A DNA stretch of 64,000 nucleotides from Enterovirga aerilata (GTDB taxonomy: Bacteria; Pseudomonadota; Alphaproteobacteria; Rhizobiales; Beijerinckiaceae), in NCBI RefSeq assembly GCF_013044135.1, contig NZ_JABEPP010000001.1, positions 868,001 to 932,000 of the forward strand. The letters run 5' to 3'. Positions 39,729 to 48,163 of this stretch are shown one piece after another. The notes under the pieces are model-generated. The model was not told the DNA's origin and made no database searches. It was given only the letters and a program-made list of their open reading frames with translations. Within the stretch, counting starts at the first letter, position 1; every line of letters starts with the position of its first letter. The position numbers were made by a program, and so were the translations under genes.

Positions 39729-41354
39729 ATGGCCGCCATGGATGTCACCAAACCCGTCGTCACCACGCCGACGCTCCCCAAGGTCCATGGCCGCCGGCCT
39801 CCGCGGGGGCTGGAAAGCACGCCCTCGTCGCCGCACGCGCTCGGCCGGTTCGGCCGCATGTTCCGCAACCTCCCGGTGTTCGAGCAGGATCCGGCCGACC
39901 TCGTCGCCCTGGCTGACACGATGATCGATGCGCGCGGCCCCGACGAGCCGGTCGATCTTCCCCTCGGTGCGGCGGACGAGGACGAAAACACGAAGATCGC
40001 GTCGGGCTATACCTATCTCGGCCAGTTCATCGACCACGACATCACCTTCGATCCGGTGTCGAGTCTGCAGCGGCAGAACGATCCGGATGCGCTCGAGGAC
40101 TTCCGCACGCCGCGCTTCGACCTGGATTCGATCTACGCGCGCGGCCCGGCGGACCAGCCTTATCTTTACGAGGCGGACGGGTTGCGTTTCGTGCTCGGCG
40201 AGACGGTGTCCGAGGACCAGCTCTTCGCCGGGCCCGACCTGCCGCGGAACCAGCCTTCCACGGGCGAGCGGCGCGCCTTGATCGGGGATCCGCGCAACGA
40301 CGAGAACCTGATCGTCTCGCAACTCCACTGCACCTTCCTGAGATTCCACAACCGCATGGTGGACCTTGTCGCGGAGGAACTGAGGGCGCGTCGCGGCGAC
40401 GACACTCCTGCGCCTGCGGCGGACATCTTCAAGGAGGCACAGCGGCGCGTGCGCTGGCACTACCAGTGGGTGGTCCTGTGGGACTTCCTCCCGCGCGTGC
40501 TCGGCGGCCGCGCGGACGGCGCGGGCAGGGACCTGGTCGAGGAGATTCTCGCGCCCGCCGACGGAAGCGCTGGTGCGACGCCGCGGCTCCGCTTCTATGA
40601 CCTCCACCGCGAGCCCTTCATCCCGGTCGAGTTCTCGGTCGCGGCCTACCGGTTCGGACATTCGATGGTGCGGCCCACCTATTTCTTCAACGACCGCGTG
40701 CGCGGCTTCACGCAGGATGCGCATGGGCGCATCCAGGATCCGGCCCAGAGGCTGAACACGCCGATCCGCACGCCGATCTTCTCGCTCGATTTCGGGGACC
40801 CTCTCGCGCACATGAACGGGTTCCGTCCGCTGCCTGGGGAGTGGGGCTTCGAGTGGAAGTACTTCTTCGATATGGGCGCGACAGAGGCGGGATTGCCGCA
40901 GCCGAGCTACAGGATCGACGCGGTCCTGGCGGAACCGCTCAGGAATCTTCCGGACAAGGTCGCCTCGGGCGACAGTCCCTTCTCGCTGGCGGAGCGGAAC
41001 CTCCTGCGCGGGCGCGCTCTCGGCCTTCCGTCTGGCGAGAGCGTCGCGCGGGCGATGGGAGAGACGCCGCTCAGCCCTGACGACCTCGGGATCGACCAGC
41101 CCTCGCTCAGGGGCAACAGCCCGCTCTGGTACTACATCCTCAAGGAGGCCGAACTCGAGGCCGGCGGTGAGCATCTCGGCCCCGTGGGCGGCCGCATCGT
41201 GGCGGAAACCTTCATCGGCCTTCTCTGGGGCGACCCTCTTTCTTTTCTGAGAGTCGAGCCGGCCTGGACGCCGGAACTGGCGGTCCGGGGCACGTTCGGG
41301 ATGCCGGAACTGATCGCCTTCGCGGTGCCTGAGCAGGCACCAGCGGTTACCTAG
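39729..41354 (+). CDS. Animal-type heme peroxidase
   Basis: 541 residues from the ATG at 39729 (GTG at 39708 or ATG at 39738 are possible). The distal-heme motif is TYLGQFIDHDITFD (His near residue 110) and the proximal His is in AAYRFGHSMVRPTYFFND; also LHCTFLRFHNRMVD and RNDENLIVSQ, all typical of the animal/peroxinectin peroxidase superfamily. No signal peptide is visible, so it is cytosolic or leaves by a route that needs none. Known members oxidise halides or organic donors with H2O2; the substrate here is unknown. The last codon shares CTAG with the stop of the convergent dehydratase gene. Confidence 0.9.
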   Translation: MAAMDVTKPVVTTPTLPKVHGRRPPRGLESTPSSPHALGRFGRMFRNLPVFEQDPADLVALADTMIDARGPDEPVDLPLGAADEDENTKIASGYTYLGQFIDHDITFDPVSSLQRQNDPDALEDFRTPRFDLDSIYARGPADQPYLYEADGLRFVLGETVSEDQLFAGPDLPRNQPSTGERRALIGDPRNDENLIVSQLHCTFLRFHNRMVDLVAEELRARRGDDTPAPAADIFKEAQRRVRWHYQWVVLWDFLPRVLGGRADGAGRDLVEEILAPADGSAGATPRLRFYDLHREPFIPVEFSVAAYRFGHSMVRPTYFFNDRVRGFTQDAHGRIQDPAQRLNTPIRTPIFSLDFGDPLAHMNGFRPLPGEWGFEWKYFFDMGATEAGLPQPSYRIDAVLAEPLRNLPDKVASGDSPFSLAERNLLRGRALGLPSGESVARAMGETPLSPDDLGIDQPSLRGNSPLWYYILKEAELEAGGEHLGPVGGRIVAETFIGLLWGDPLSFLRVEPAWTPELAVRGTFGMPELIAFAVPEQAPAVT

Positions 41355-42295
41355 ACCGCGATCTCGGCGAGACCGCGCGCGTCGATGTTGGTGCCGCACA
41401 GAAGCACGCCGATGCGCTCGCGGGCGGACGGCCGGTAGGCGCCGGACAGGAGGGCGGCCGTCGCGGCTGCGCCGCCCGGTTCGGCCGCGATGCGGAACTC
41501 CTGCCAGAGCCGGCGCTGCGCATCCCGGATCGCCGCGTCGCTCACGAGCACCACCTGGTCGACCGTGTCGCGGCAGGTCCCGTACACGAGCTCCCCGACG
41601 TTGCGGGCCCCGAGCGAATCGGCGGCGACCGAGTTCACCTCGACATCGGCCGCTCCACCTGCCGCGAGCGCCGCGTGCAGGGCCCGCGAGCCCTCCGGTT
41701 CCACGCCCACCACCCGAATGGTCGTACCGGCCCACCAGGTTGCGATCCCGCCGATGAGGCCGCCCCCGCCGACCGCGACGAGAACCGTGTCGAGCTCCGG
41801 CGCCTGCTCGTCCCATTCCAGGGCGACGGTGCCCTGTCCCGCCATCGTCGCGGGCGCGCTGAAGGGGTGGATCAGGAGCGCGCCGCTGCCCGCGGCATGC
41901 CGGTCGCAGGCGGCCTGGGCATCGGCGTAGCGCTCGCCGGCGATCACGATCTCCGCGCCGCAGCGGCGGATGAGCGCGATCTTGGCGGCGGAGGCGATTT
42001 TGGGCACGAAGATGCGGGCCGGGATGTCGAGTTCCCGAGCCGCAAAGGCGACAGCCGCGCCATGGTTGCCGCCGGAGGCCGCCGTGACACCGGCAGCCGG
42101 AATTGGCTGCGACAGGAGCGAGTTGAAGGCGCCCCGGGTCTTGAACGAGCCTGCATGCTGCAGAAATTCCAGCTTGAGGCTCACCGGGCCGTCATGGCCG
42201 AGCTCCCCGGGCACGAGGTCGAGGACGGGAGTGCGCCGGATGCGCGGCCGGATGCGATCGAAGGCGGCGCGGATATCGGATCGGGACAGGTTCAT
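41351..42295 (-). CDS. PLP-dependent threonine/serine dehydratase-like enzyme
   Basis: 314 residues of fold-type II PLP enzymes. The Schiff-base Lys is in HAGSFKTRGAFNSL (about residue 53), SGGNHGAAVAFAA binds substrate, and VGGGGLIGGIATWW cradles the phosphate. AEPGGAAATAALLSG is conserved near the end. Without the C-terminal regulatory domain of biosynthetic IlvA, so it resembles catabolic or racemase-like members. Substrate (Thr, Ser or a hydroxy-aspartate) is not decided. Confidence 0.9.
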   Translation of the reverse strand: MNLSRSDIRAAFDRIRPRIRRTPVLDLVPGELGHDGPVSLKLEFLQHAGSFKTRGAFNSLLSQPIPAAGVTAASGGNHGAAVAFAARELDIPARIFVPKIASAAKIALIRRCGAEIVIAGERYADAQAACDRHAAGSGALLIHPFSAPATMAGQGTVALEWDEQAPELDTVLVAVGGGGLIGGIATWWAGTTIRVVGVEPEGSRALHAALAAGGAADVEVNSVAADSLGARNVGELVYGTCRDTVDQVVLVSDAAIRDAQRRLWQEFRIAAEPGGAAATAALLSGAYRPSARERIGVLLCGTNIDARGLAEIAV

Positions 42296-42340
42296 GCCGG
42301 ACCTGTAGGGCCGCCAACCGGCACGGGCCAGCGCCGGGGA

Positions 42341-43243
42341 TCAGCCCCGGCCCCGCTCCCAGCGCAGGGTGACGGCATGCCGCCCGGTTTGACGGGGCCG
42401 CAGATTCGTCATGGAGGCGCGCTCGCCGAGCTGCCCGGAGGCGTCCTCCCAGTCGGCGTGGCCGGACCAGCATTCGAGCGACAGGAAGGGCGCGGTCGGG
42501 CGCGACCAGACCGCGAGATGGGGAAAGCCCTCCGTCTGCATCAGGATCGCGGCGCCATCGGGGGCTTCGAAGCGCATCCAGCGGCTCTTCGCATCGAGGA
42601 ACACCATCGCCTCGGCGAAAAGCTCGGGCGAGAGCGGCAGCTTCCGGCCGTTCATCGGCACGCGCCGGGAGCGCCGGGCCAGCAGACCGCCCGCCGCGAC
42701 CTCGGGGACGAGGTCGCTCTCCTCCGCCTCGAAGACCACGCGGTGCCCACCCTTGCCGGTTCCGGAAAGCGGCCACGGGAAGGCCGGATGGAAGCCGATG
42801 GCGTAGGGTAGGTCACGGTCGCCGGTGTTGGTGACCTCCAGGCCGAGCCTCAGCGAATCCGGCCCTAGCCGGTAGCAGGCGTCGAGCTCGAACTCGAACG
42901 GATAGTGCTCCCGCGTGGCCTCGCTGTCGCACAGCCGAAGGCGGGCGCTAGCTCCATTCTGCTCGATGAGCCGGAAGGCCGCGCGCCGCGCAAAGCCGTG
43001 CTGGGGCATGGGGAAGAACTCGTCCGCCACCTGCACGACGCCGCCGGACGAAGCGCCGACGCGCGGGAAGAGGATCGGCGCATGGAACTCCCAGTGCTGC
43101 GGGTCGCCGCGCCAGAGCAGCTCGCGCCAGTCCACTTGCCATGAGACGGACTCCGCGCCGCGGAGCGCGATGGCGGTGGTCGTGTCTCCGGCCGCGAGGT
43201 GGATCAACTCGGCGGCCGTTCGGGTGCGGTTCCACTCGGGCAT
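42341..43243 (-). CDS. Aldose 1-epimerase family protein
   Basis: 300 residues with galactose-mutarotase-like features: FHAPILFPRVGAS, the His in FFPMPQHGFARRAAFRLIEQ, and the second His in YAIGFHPAFPWPL; an acidic residue near the end (FLSLECWSGHADWED) should be the base. It resembles the LacX/YeaD-type group. It would interconvert sugar anomers, but the sugar is unknown. Alone between unrelated genes on the same strand. Confidence 0.88.
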   Translation of the reverse strand: MPEWNRTRTAAELIHLAAGDTTTAIALRGAESVSWQVDWRELLWRGDPQHWEFHAPILFPRVGASSGGVVQVADEFFPMPQHGFARRAAFRLIEQNGASARLRLCDSEATREHYPFEFELDACYRLGPDSLRLGLEVTNTGDRDLPYAIGFHPAFPWPLSGTGKGGHRVVFEAEESDLVPEVAAGGLLARRSRRVPMNGRKLPLSPELFAEAMVFLDAKSRWMRFEAPDGAAILMQTEGFPHLAVWSRPTAPFLSLECWSGHADWEDASGQLGERASMTNLRPRQTGRHAVTLRWERGRG

Positions 43244-43292
43244 AGCGCGGCATCGCCGGGCTTTCGGCCGGCGTCAAGCGCAGCCGGAGGTC

Positions 43293-44465
43293 TCACCGGA
43301 GCGCCTGGAGGACCCGTCCACCCGGGCGGCCGGTCGGCTTCATGCCGAGCTGGCGCTCGATATCCTTGATGGCCTCGCGCGTCTTCTGCCCGACGCGGCC
43401 GTCCGGCTCTCCGACGTCGTAGCCGCGCGCCGTCAGCTTCTGCTGCAGGATCCGGCGCTCGGCCCGCGACAGCGGCGGATCGTCGGTGGGCCAGGCGGTC
43501 TGGATGCCCGGCCTTCCCTTCAGCCGGTCCGACAGGATCGAGATCGCGAGCGCGTAGGAATCGGCTCCGTTGTAAGAGTAGGCGCAGTCGTAGTTCTTGA
43601 ACACCAGGAAGGCGGGCCCGTCCCGGCCGGCCGGCATGATGAGCCCGGCTTTGCCGGATCCGCTGAGGGCGGCGCCGTTGACCTTCCTCAGGCCGCGCGC
43701 CGTCCAGAACGAGACCGGGTGCTTGCTGGTCCGGCCGGTCGGGCCGGAATAGCCGTCCGGCACCCGGACCTCGTAGCCCCAGGTGTTTCCGGTCTGCCAT
43801 CCGGCCTTGGCCATGAAGTTCGCGGTCGAGTGGAGCGCGTCCGCGACGGAGTTCACGAGGTCGCGGCGGCCGTCGCCGTCGCCGTCGACCGCAAGGCGGA
43901 GATAGGTCGAGGGAATGAACTGCGTGTGCCCGAAGGCGCCGGCCCAGGAGCCCTTGAGGTCGCGCGCCTCCAGGTCGCCGCGCTCGATGATCCGCAGCGT
44001 CGAGACGAACTCGTCGCGGAAGAAGCCCTGCCGACGCGGCGCGTAGCAGGCGCCGGTCGCAAGCGCCTGGACGAGCGGCATCGTGCCGCCGGCCTTGCCG
44101 TAGTCGCTTTCCACGCCCCAGACCGCCACGATCGTGTGCCGGTCGACGCCGAAGCGCGCCTCGGCTGCGGCGAGGATCGGCGCGTAGCGGCGCAGCATTT
44201 GCTGGCCTTCCGCCACCTTCTCCTCGTCGTTCAGGGTCGCGAGATAGTCCCAGATCGGCGTCTTGAACTCCGGCTGATTGTTCATCAGCTCAATGACCTT
44301 CATGTCGGGTTCCAGGCCGCGCGTGGCACGGTCGAAGGTGGAGCCGGATACGCCCTTCGCGGTGGCAGCGGCTTTGAGCCCAGACAGGCAGGTGTCGAAA
44401 TTGGCTAGGGCCGGCAGTGTCGACAGGCAGGTCGCGACGAGGATCGCGGCCGAACGGGTCAGCAT
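43293..44465 (-). CDS. Lytic murein transglycosylase, MltB type
   Basis: 390 residues from ATG at 44465. Signal peptide (ILVATCLSTLPALA), then the SLT domain with catalytic Glu in AVWGVESDYGK and the partner region GSWAGAFGHTQFIPSTYLRL, a VDGDGDGRRDLVNSVADALH segment, and a C-terminal peptidoglycan-binding domain (LTARGYDVGEPDGRVGQKTR). It cuts the glycan chain forming 1,6-anhydro ends. Lipidation motif absent, so it is a soluble periplasmic member. Confidence 0.93.
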   Translation of the reverse strand: MLTRSAAILVATCLSTLPALANFDTCLSGLKAAATAKGVSGSTFDRATRGLEPDMKVIELMNNQPEFKTPIWDYLATLNDEEKVAEGQQMLRRYAPILAAAEARFGVDRHTIVAVWGVESDYGKAGGTMPLVQALATGACYAPRRQGFFRDEFVSTLRIIERGDLEARDLKGSWAGAFGHTQFIPSTYLRLAVDGDGDGRRDLVNSVADALHSTANFMAKAGWQTGNTWGYEVRVPDGYSGPTGRTSKHPVSFWTARGLRKVNGAALSGSGKAGLIMPAGRDGPAFLVFKNYDCAYSYNGADSYALAISILSDRLKGRPGIQTAWPTDDPPLSRAERRILQQKLTARGYDVGEPDGRVGQKTREAIKDIERQLGMKPTGRPGGRVLQALR

Positions 44466-44596
44466 CGGTCGGGGCTCCGGGTTGGTGGCCCGATCAATGC
44501 AGCCTTTCGTGGTTAATCTTTGATGAGCGGAGCGGCCGTCTTGCCAGCTGCGGCCGAGCTTCCCACCTGTGGCCGGAATACCGCAGCCGAGATCGC

Positions 44597-46462
44597 ATGA
44601 TGGCCCGAGCACCGGTGACGCCCAAGGACCCGAAGACCTTCCACGTCTCGTACTGGCTGATCGCATTCCTGGGCGTGATGCTGATCCAGTACATCTATGC
44701 GGGCTATTCCCAGGTTGCGAACATTCCCTACAGCCAGTTCGAGCAGCTGCTGCGCGACGGCAAGGTGGCCGAGATCGGCGTCTCGGACCGGTTCATCCAG
44801 GGCAAGCTGAAGGAGCCGCTCGACGGCAAGAGCGTGTTCGTCACGACGCGGGTCGATCCGCAATTCGCCGACGAACTCGCGAAGTACAATGTCCGCTACA
44901 CCGGGCAGATCGAGAGCACCTTCCTGCGGGACCTTCTGTCCTGGGTGCTGCCCGTGCTCCTGTTCTTCGGCATCTGGGCCTATCTCGGCCGGCGCATAGC
45001 GCAGGGGCTCGGCGGCCCAGGCGGCCTGATGGCCATCGGCAAGTCGAAGGCACGGGTCTATGTCGAATCCGACACCGGGGTGACGTTCGCGGACGTCGCC
45101 GGCGTTGACGAGGCCAAGGAGGAACTGCGGGAGATCGTCGAATTCCTGAAGGATCCGGAACGCTACGGCCGGCTCGGCGGCCGAATGCCGAAGGGCGTGC
45201 TGCTCGTCGGTCCGCCCGGGACGGGCAAGACGCTGCTCGCCAAGGCGGTGGCCGGCGAGGCAGGTGTTCCGTTCTTCACCATCTCGGGTTCGGAATTCGT
45301 CGAGATGTTCGTCGGCGTGGGCGCCGCGCGCGTCCGCGACCTGTTCGAGCAGGCCAGGCAGAAGGCGCCCGCGATCATCTTCATCGACGAACTCGACGCG
45401 CTTGGCCGGGCCCGCGGCATCGGTCCATATGCGGGCGGTACGAGCGAAAGCGAGCAGACGCTGAACCAGCTCCTGGTCGAGCTCGACGGGTTCGACAGCC
45501 GCACGGGCCTGGTCCTCCTTGGCGCGACGAACCGGCCTGAGATCCTCGATCCGGCGCTGCTGCGCGCCGGCCGCTTCGACCGCCAGGTGCTGGTGGACCG
45601 GCCCGACAAGAAGGGCCGCATCGACATCCTGCACGTCCACATGAAGAAGGCGAAACTCGCGCCGGACGTCGACGCCGAGAAGGTGGCGGCGCTCACACCC
45701 GGCTTCACAGGTGCCGACCTCGCCAACCTCGTCAACGAGGCGACGCTGCTCGCCACCCGGCGCGGCGCGGAAGCCGTCACCATGGCGGATTTCGGCAATG
45801 CCGTGGAACGGATCGTCGCCGGGCTGGAGAAGCGCAACCGCCTTCTTAATGCGCGCGAACGGGAGATCGTCGCCTATCACGAGATGGGCCATGCCCTCGT
45901 GGCGCTGTCGCTACCGGGCTCCGACCCGGTCCACAAAGTCTCGATCATCCCGCGCGGGATCGGGGCGCTGGGCTACACGATACAGCTTCCGACCGAGGAC
46001 CGCTTCTTGATGACCCGCGAGGAACTGGAGAACAAGATGGCCGTCCTGCTTGGCGGGCGCGCGGCCGAGCTCGTCGTATTCGGCCACTACTCGACCGGCG
46101 CCGCCGACGATCTCCGTCGCGTCACAGACATCGCACGCTCCATGGTCACCCGCTACGGCATGTCGCCGAGGCTCGGGAGCGTCGCCTACGAGCGCGATGC
46201 CCGCGGGTTCCTGCAGGGGCCGGACCTTCCAGCGATGCCGCGGGAGCGCGATTTTGGCGAGGAGACGGGCAATGCGATCGACGAGGAGGTGAAGTCGATC
46301 GTGCAGACCGCCCTCGACAGGACGGTTGCGATCCTCAAGGAGAAGCGCGACGTCCTGGAACGCTGCGCGCGGCGGCTGCTGGAGAAAGAGACGCTGGACG
46401 AGAAGGAACTCGCGGCGCTGGTCGGAGTGCCGCCGGCGCGCCTGCCGCACGCGGCCGAGTGA
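44597..46462 (+). CDS. Second (accessory) FtsH-family membrane protease
   Basis: 621 residues from ATG at 44597. Two membrane helices (residues 18-36 and 109-130) flank a small periplasmic domain, then the AAA module with Walker A GPPGTGKT (residue 205), Walker [35 protein letters not shown], and the zinc protease with HEMGH (His428) and downstream Asp ([11 protein letters not shown]). It degrades membrane and misfolded proteins. Compared with housekeeping FtsH the pore and Walker B segment reads [11 protein letters not shown] and the acidic C-terminal tail is missing, so I take it as a paralogue. Canonical ftsH neighbours (tilS, folP, glmM) are absent. Confidence 0.9.
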   Translation: MMARAPVTPKDPKTFHVSYWLIAFLGVMLIQYIYAGYSQVANIPYSQFEQLLRDGKVAEIGVSDRFIQGKLKEPLDGKSVFVTTRVDPQFADELAKYNVRYTGQIESTFLRDLLSWVLPVLLFFGIWAYLGRRIAQGLGGPGGLMAIGKSKARVYVESDTGVTFADVAGVDEAKEELREIVEFLKDPERYGRLGGRMPKGVLLVGPPGTGKTLLAKAVAGEAGVPFFTISGSEFVEMFVGVGAARVRDLFEQARQKAPAIIFIDELDALGRARGIGPYAGGTSESEQTLNQLLVELDGFDSRTGLVLLGATNRPEILDPALLRAGRFDRQVLVDRPDKKGRIDILHVHMKKAKLAPDVDAEKVAALTPGFTGADLANLVNEATLLATRRGAEAVTMADFGNAVERIVAGLEKRNRLLNAREREIVAYHEMGHALVALSLPGSDPVHKVSIIPRGIGALGYTIQLPTEDRFLMTREELENKMAVLLGGRAAELVVFGHYSTGAADDLRRVTDIARSMVTRYGMSPRLGSVAYERDARGFLQGPDLPAMPRERDFGEETGNAIDEEVKSIVQTALDRTVAILKEKRDVLERCARRLLEKETLDEKELAALVGVPPARLPHAAE

Positions 46463-46594
46463 AGCGCTTGCCGGCTGGTCAGGCGTTTCAGTGCGGACCC
46501 TGCCGGCGGCCGAGTGCCCATGTCAGGGCCGGAGATGTGGGTGGCGCACCGGCCGCGGAGCTTCGACGCTAGCGACGACAAGGCCGCCAATCAG

Positions 46595-47197
46595 TCACGC
46601 CCAGGCGCGGTCGGCGAGCTTCTTCTCGTAGGCCTCGATGGCCGGCGCCTTCTCGAGCGTGAGGCCGATATCGTCGAGCCCGTTCAGCAGGCAATGCTTG
46701 CGGAAGGGGTCGATCTCGAAACGGAGCGTGCCGCCGTCCGGGCCCTGGATGGTCTGGTTCTCCAGGTCGATCGTCAGCGTCGCGTTGGCGCCGCGCTCGG
46801 CGTCGTCGAACAGCTTCTCCAGGTCCTCGGGCGAGACCACGATCGGCAGGACGCCGTTCTTGAAGCAGTTATTGTAGAAGATGTCGGCGAAGCTCGTCGA
46901 GATCACGCAGCGTATGCCGAAGTCGAGCAGCGCCCAGGGCGCGTGCTCGCGCGAGGAGCCGCAGCCGAAATTGTCGCCCGCGACCAGGATCTGCGCATTG
47001 CGGTAGGCAGGCTTGTTCAGGACGAAGTCAGGATTTTCGGAACCGTCTTCACGGTAACGCTCCTCGGCGAAGAGACCGACGCCGAGCCCGGTGCGCTTGA
47101 TCGTCTTCAGGTAGTTCTTGGGGATGATCCGATCGGTATCGACATTGGTGCTCCGCATCGGAGCTGCGACACCCGTGAGAATCCTGAACGGCTGCAT
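46595..47197 (-). CDS. leuD: 3-isopropylmalate dehydratase small subunit
   Basis: 200 residues from ATG at 47197 (ribosome site GGGGAG), the usual length. Motifs: [40 protein letters not shown] and the loop [20 protein letters not shown]. With LeuC it isomerises isopropylmalate in leucine synthesis. leuC and leuB are not in the window. Confidence 0.97.
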   Translation of the reverse strand: MQPFRILTGVAAPMRSTNVDTDRIIPKNYLKTIKRTGLGVGLFAEERYREDGSENPDFVLNKPAYRNAQILVAGDNFGCGSSREHAPWALLDFGIRCVISTSFADIFYNNCFKNGVLPIVVSPEDLEKLFDDAERGANATLTIDLENQTIQGPDGGTLRFEIDPFRKHCLLNGLDDIGLTLEKAPAIEAYEKKLADRAWA

Positions 47198-47395
47198 CGG
47201 CTTCAACTCCCCAGATCGACCGGCCGCGGTACCCCGAAAGAAGTCGCGGCCCTGTCATGTAGCCATGTTAATGAAGCGCTAACCTCAATCCCGCACCGTG
47301 CTTGGAAGCGGTCATTAGTCCGCTTCCACCCAAGCGCCGGGAGAGACCGCGGATGGACCGGCTCTCCCGCGCACTTGGGGCGCGTGGAGGAACCG

Positions 47396-47731
47396 CTAAT
47401 CGCCCCCTCCCGGATTGGGCGAGAATAGCTGCAATTTCCCGGGTTTCCCGTCCCATTCCTTAGCGTCGGCCGGCTGCTCCTTCTTTCGGGTGAGGTTTGG
47501 CCAGCTCTTGGCATAGTCGGCGTTCAGCTTCAGCCAGCTCTCGAGGCCCGGCTCCGTGTCCGGCCGGATGGCTTCGGCCGGGCATTCCGGCTCGCATACG
47601 CCGCAATCGATGCACTCGTCCGGGTGGATGACGAGCATGTTCTCGCCTTCGTAGAAGCAGTCGACCGGGCAGACCTCGACGCAGTCCATGTACTTGCACT
47701 TGATGCAGTTCTCGGTGACGACGTAGGTCAT
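47396..47731 (-). CDS. fdxA: Ferredoxin FdxA (7Fe type)
   Basis: 111 residues. [20 protein letters not shown] and [16 protein letters not shown] provide Cys ligands for one [3Fe-4S] and one [4Fe-4S] cluster. The acidic C-terminal tail is typical of the FdxA group found next to an S4 protein in Hyphomicrobiales. Cytosolic electron carrier; partner enzyme unknown. 120 bases after the S4 gene on the same strand. Confidence 0.96.
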   Translation of the reverse strand: MTYVVTENCIKCKYMDCVEVCPVDCFYEGENMLVIHPDECIDCGVCEPECPAEAIRPDTEPGLESWLKLNADYAKSWPNLTRKKEQPADAKEWDGKPGKLQLFSPNPGGGD

Positions 47732-47851
47732 CTGGTCGGTCCTGGCCCCTCGCCGGCTCGGGAAGGTGGTGGCGATCCGGCCTGAGCCGGAAAGCGTCCC
47801 GGATCAGGGCTTTGCGCGCGACCCGGAACGATGGCGTTTTCGTGATTGCGC

Positions 47852-48154
47852 TTAGCCGCTGGTCCGTGAGGTGACAAGCGCAGCGTCGTCGCGTCCGACA
47901 TCCTCATAGAGCAGGCGCGCCTCCGGTGCCGGCCCGCGGCGTTCGCCCGCGGCGAGGACACGTACTACCGCCGTCACATGCTGGGCCGCGATGGTCAGGA
48001 CGTCACCCGCGCCGACGAGCCTCGCGGGCGCCTCAGTCCGCACGCCGTTCACCCGGACGGCCCCTTGCGTGACGAGCTTCGCGGCGAGCGTGCGGGTCCT
48101 GGCGAAGCGGGCGAACCAGAGCCACTTGTCCAGCCGCTGGCGACCCTCCCGCAT
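47852..48154 (-). CDS. S4 RNA-binding domain protein (Hsp15-like)
   Basis: 100 residues. QRLDKWLWFARFARTRTLAA and GAVRVNGVRTEAPARLVGAG make an S4 RNA-binding module. The family includes Hsp15 (HslR), which recycles stalled 50S subunits carrying a nascent chain. It follows the Suv3-like helicase gene by nine bases, so the two may work on RNA together. Confidence 0.9.
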   Translation of the reverse strand: MREGRQRLDKWLWFARFARTRTLAAKLVTQGAVRVNGVRTEAPARLVGAGDVLTIAAQHVTAVVRVLAAGERRGPAPEARLLYEDVGRDDAALVTSRTSG

Positions 48155-48163
48155 GCGCCGCCT

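Noticed and set aside
47268-47282. TTAA-TGAAGCG-CTAA, a CtrA-like site upstream of leuD
   Set aside because: One mismatch, and leuD is not a known CtrA target; it may be chance.
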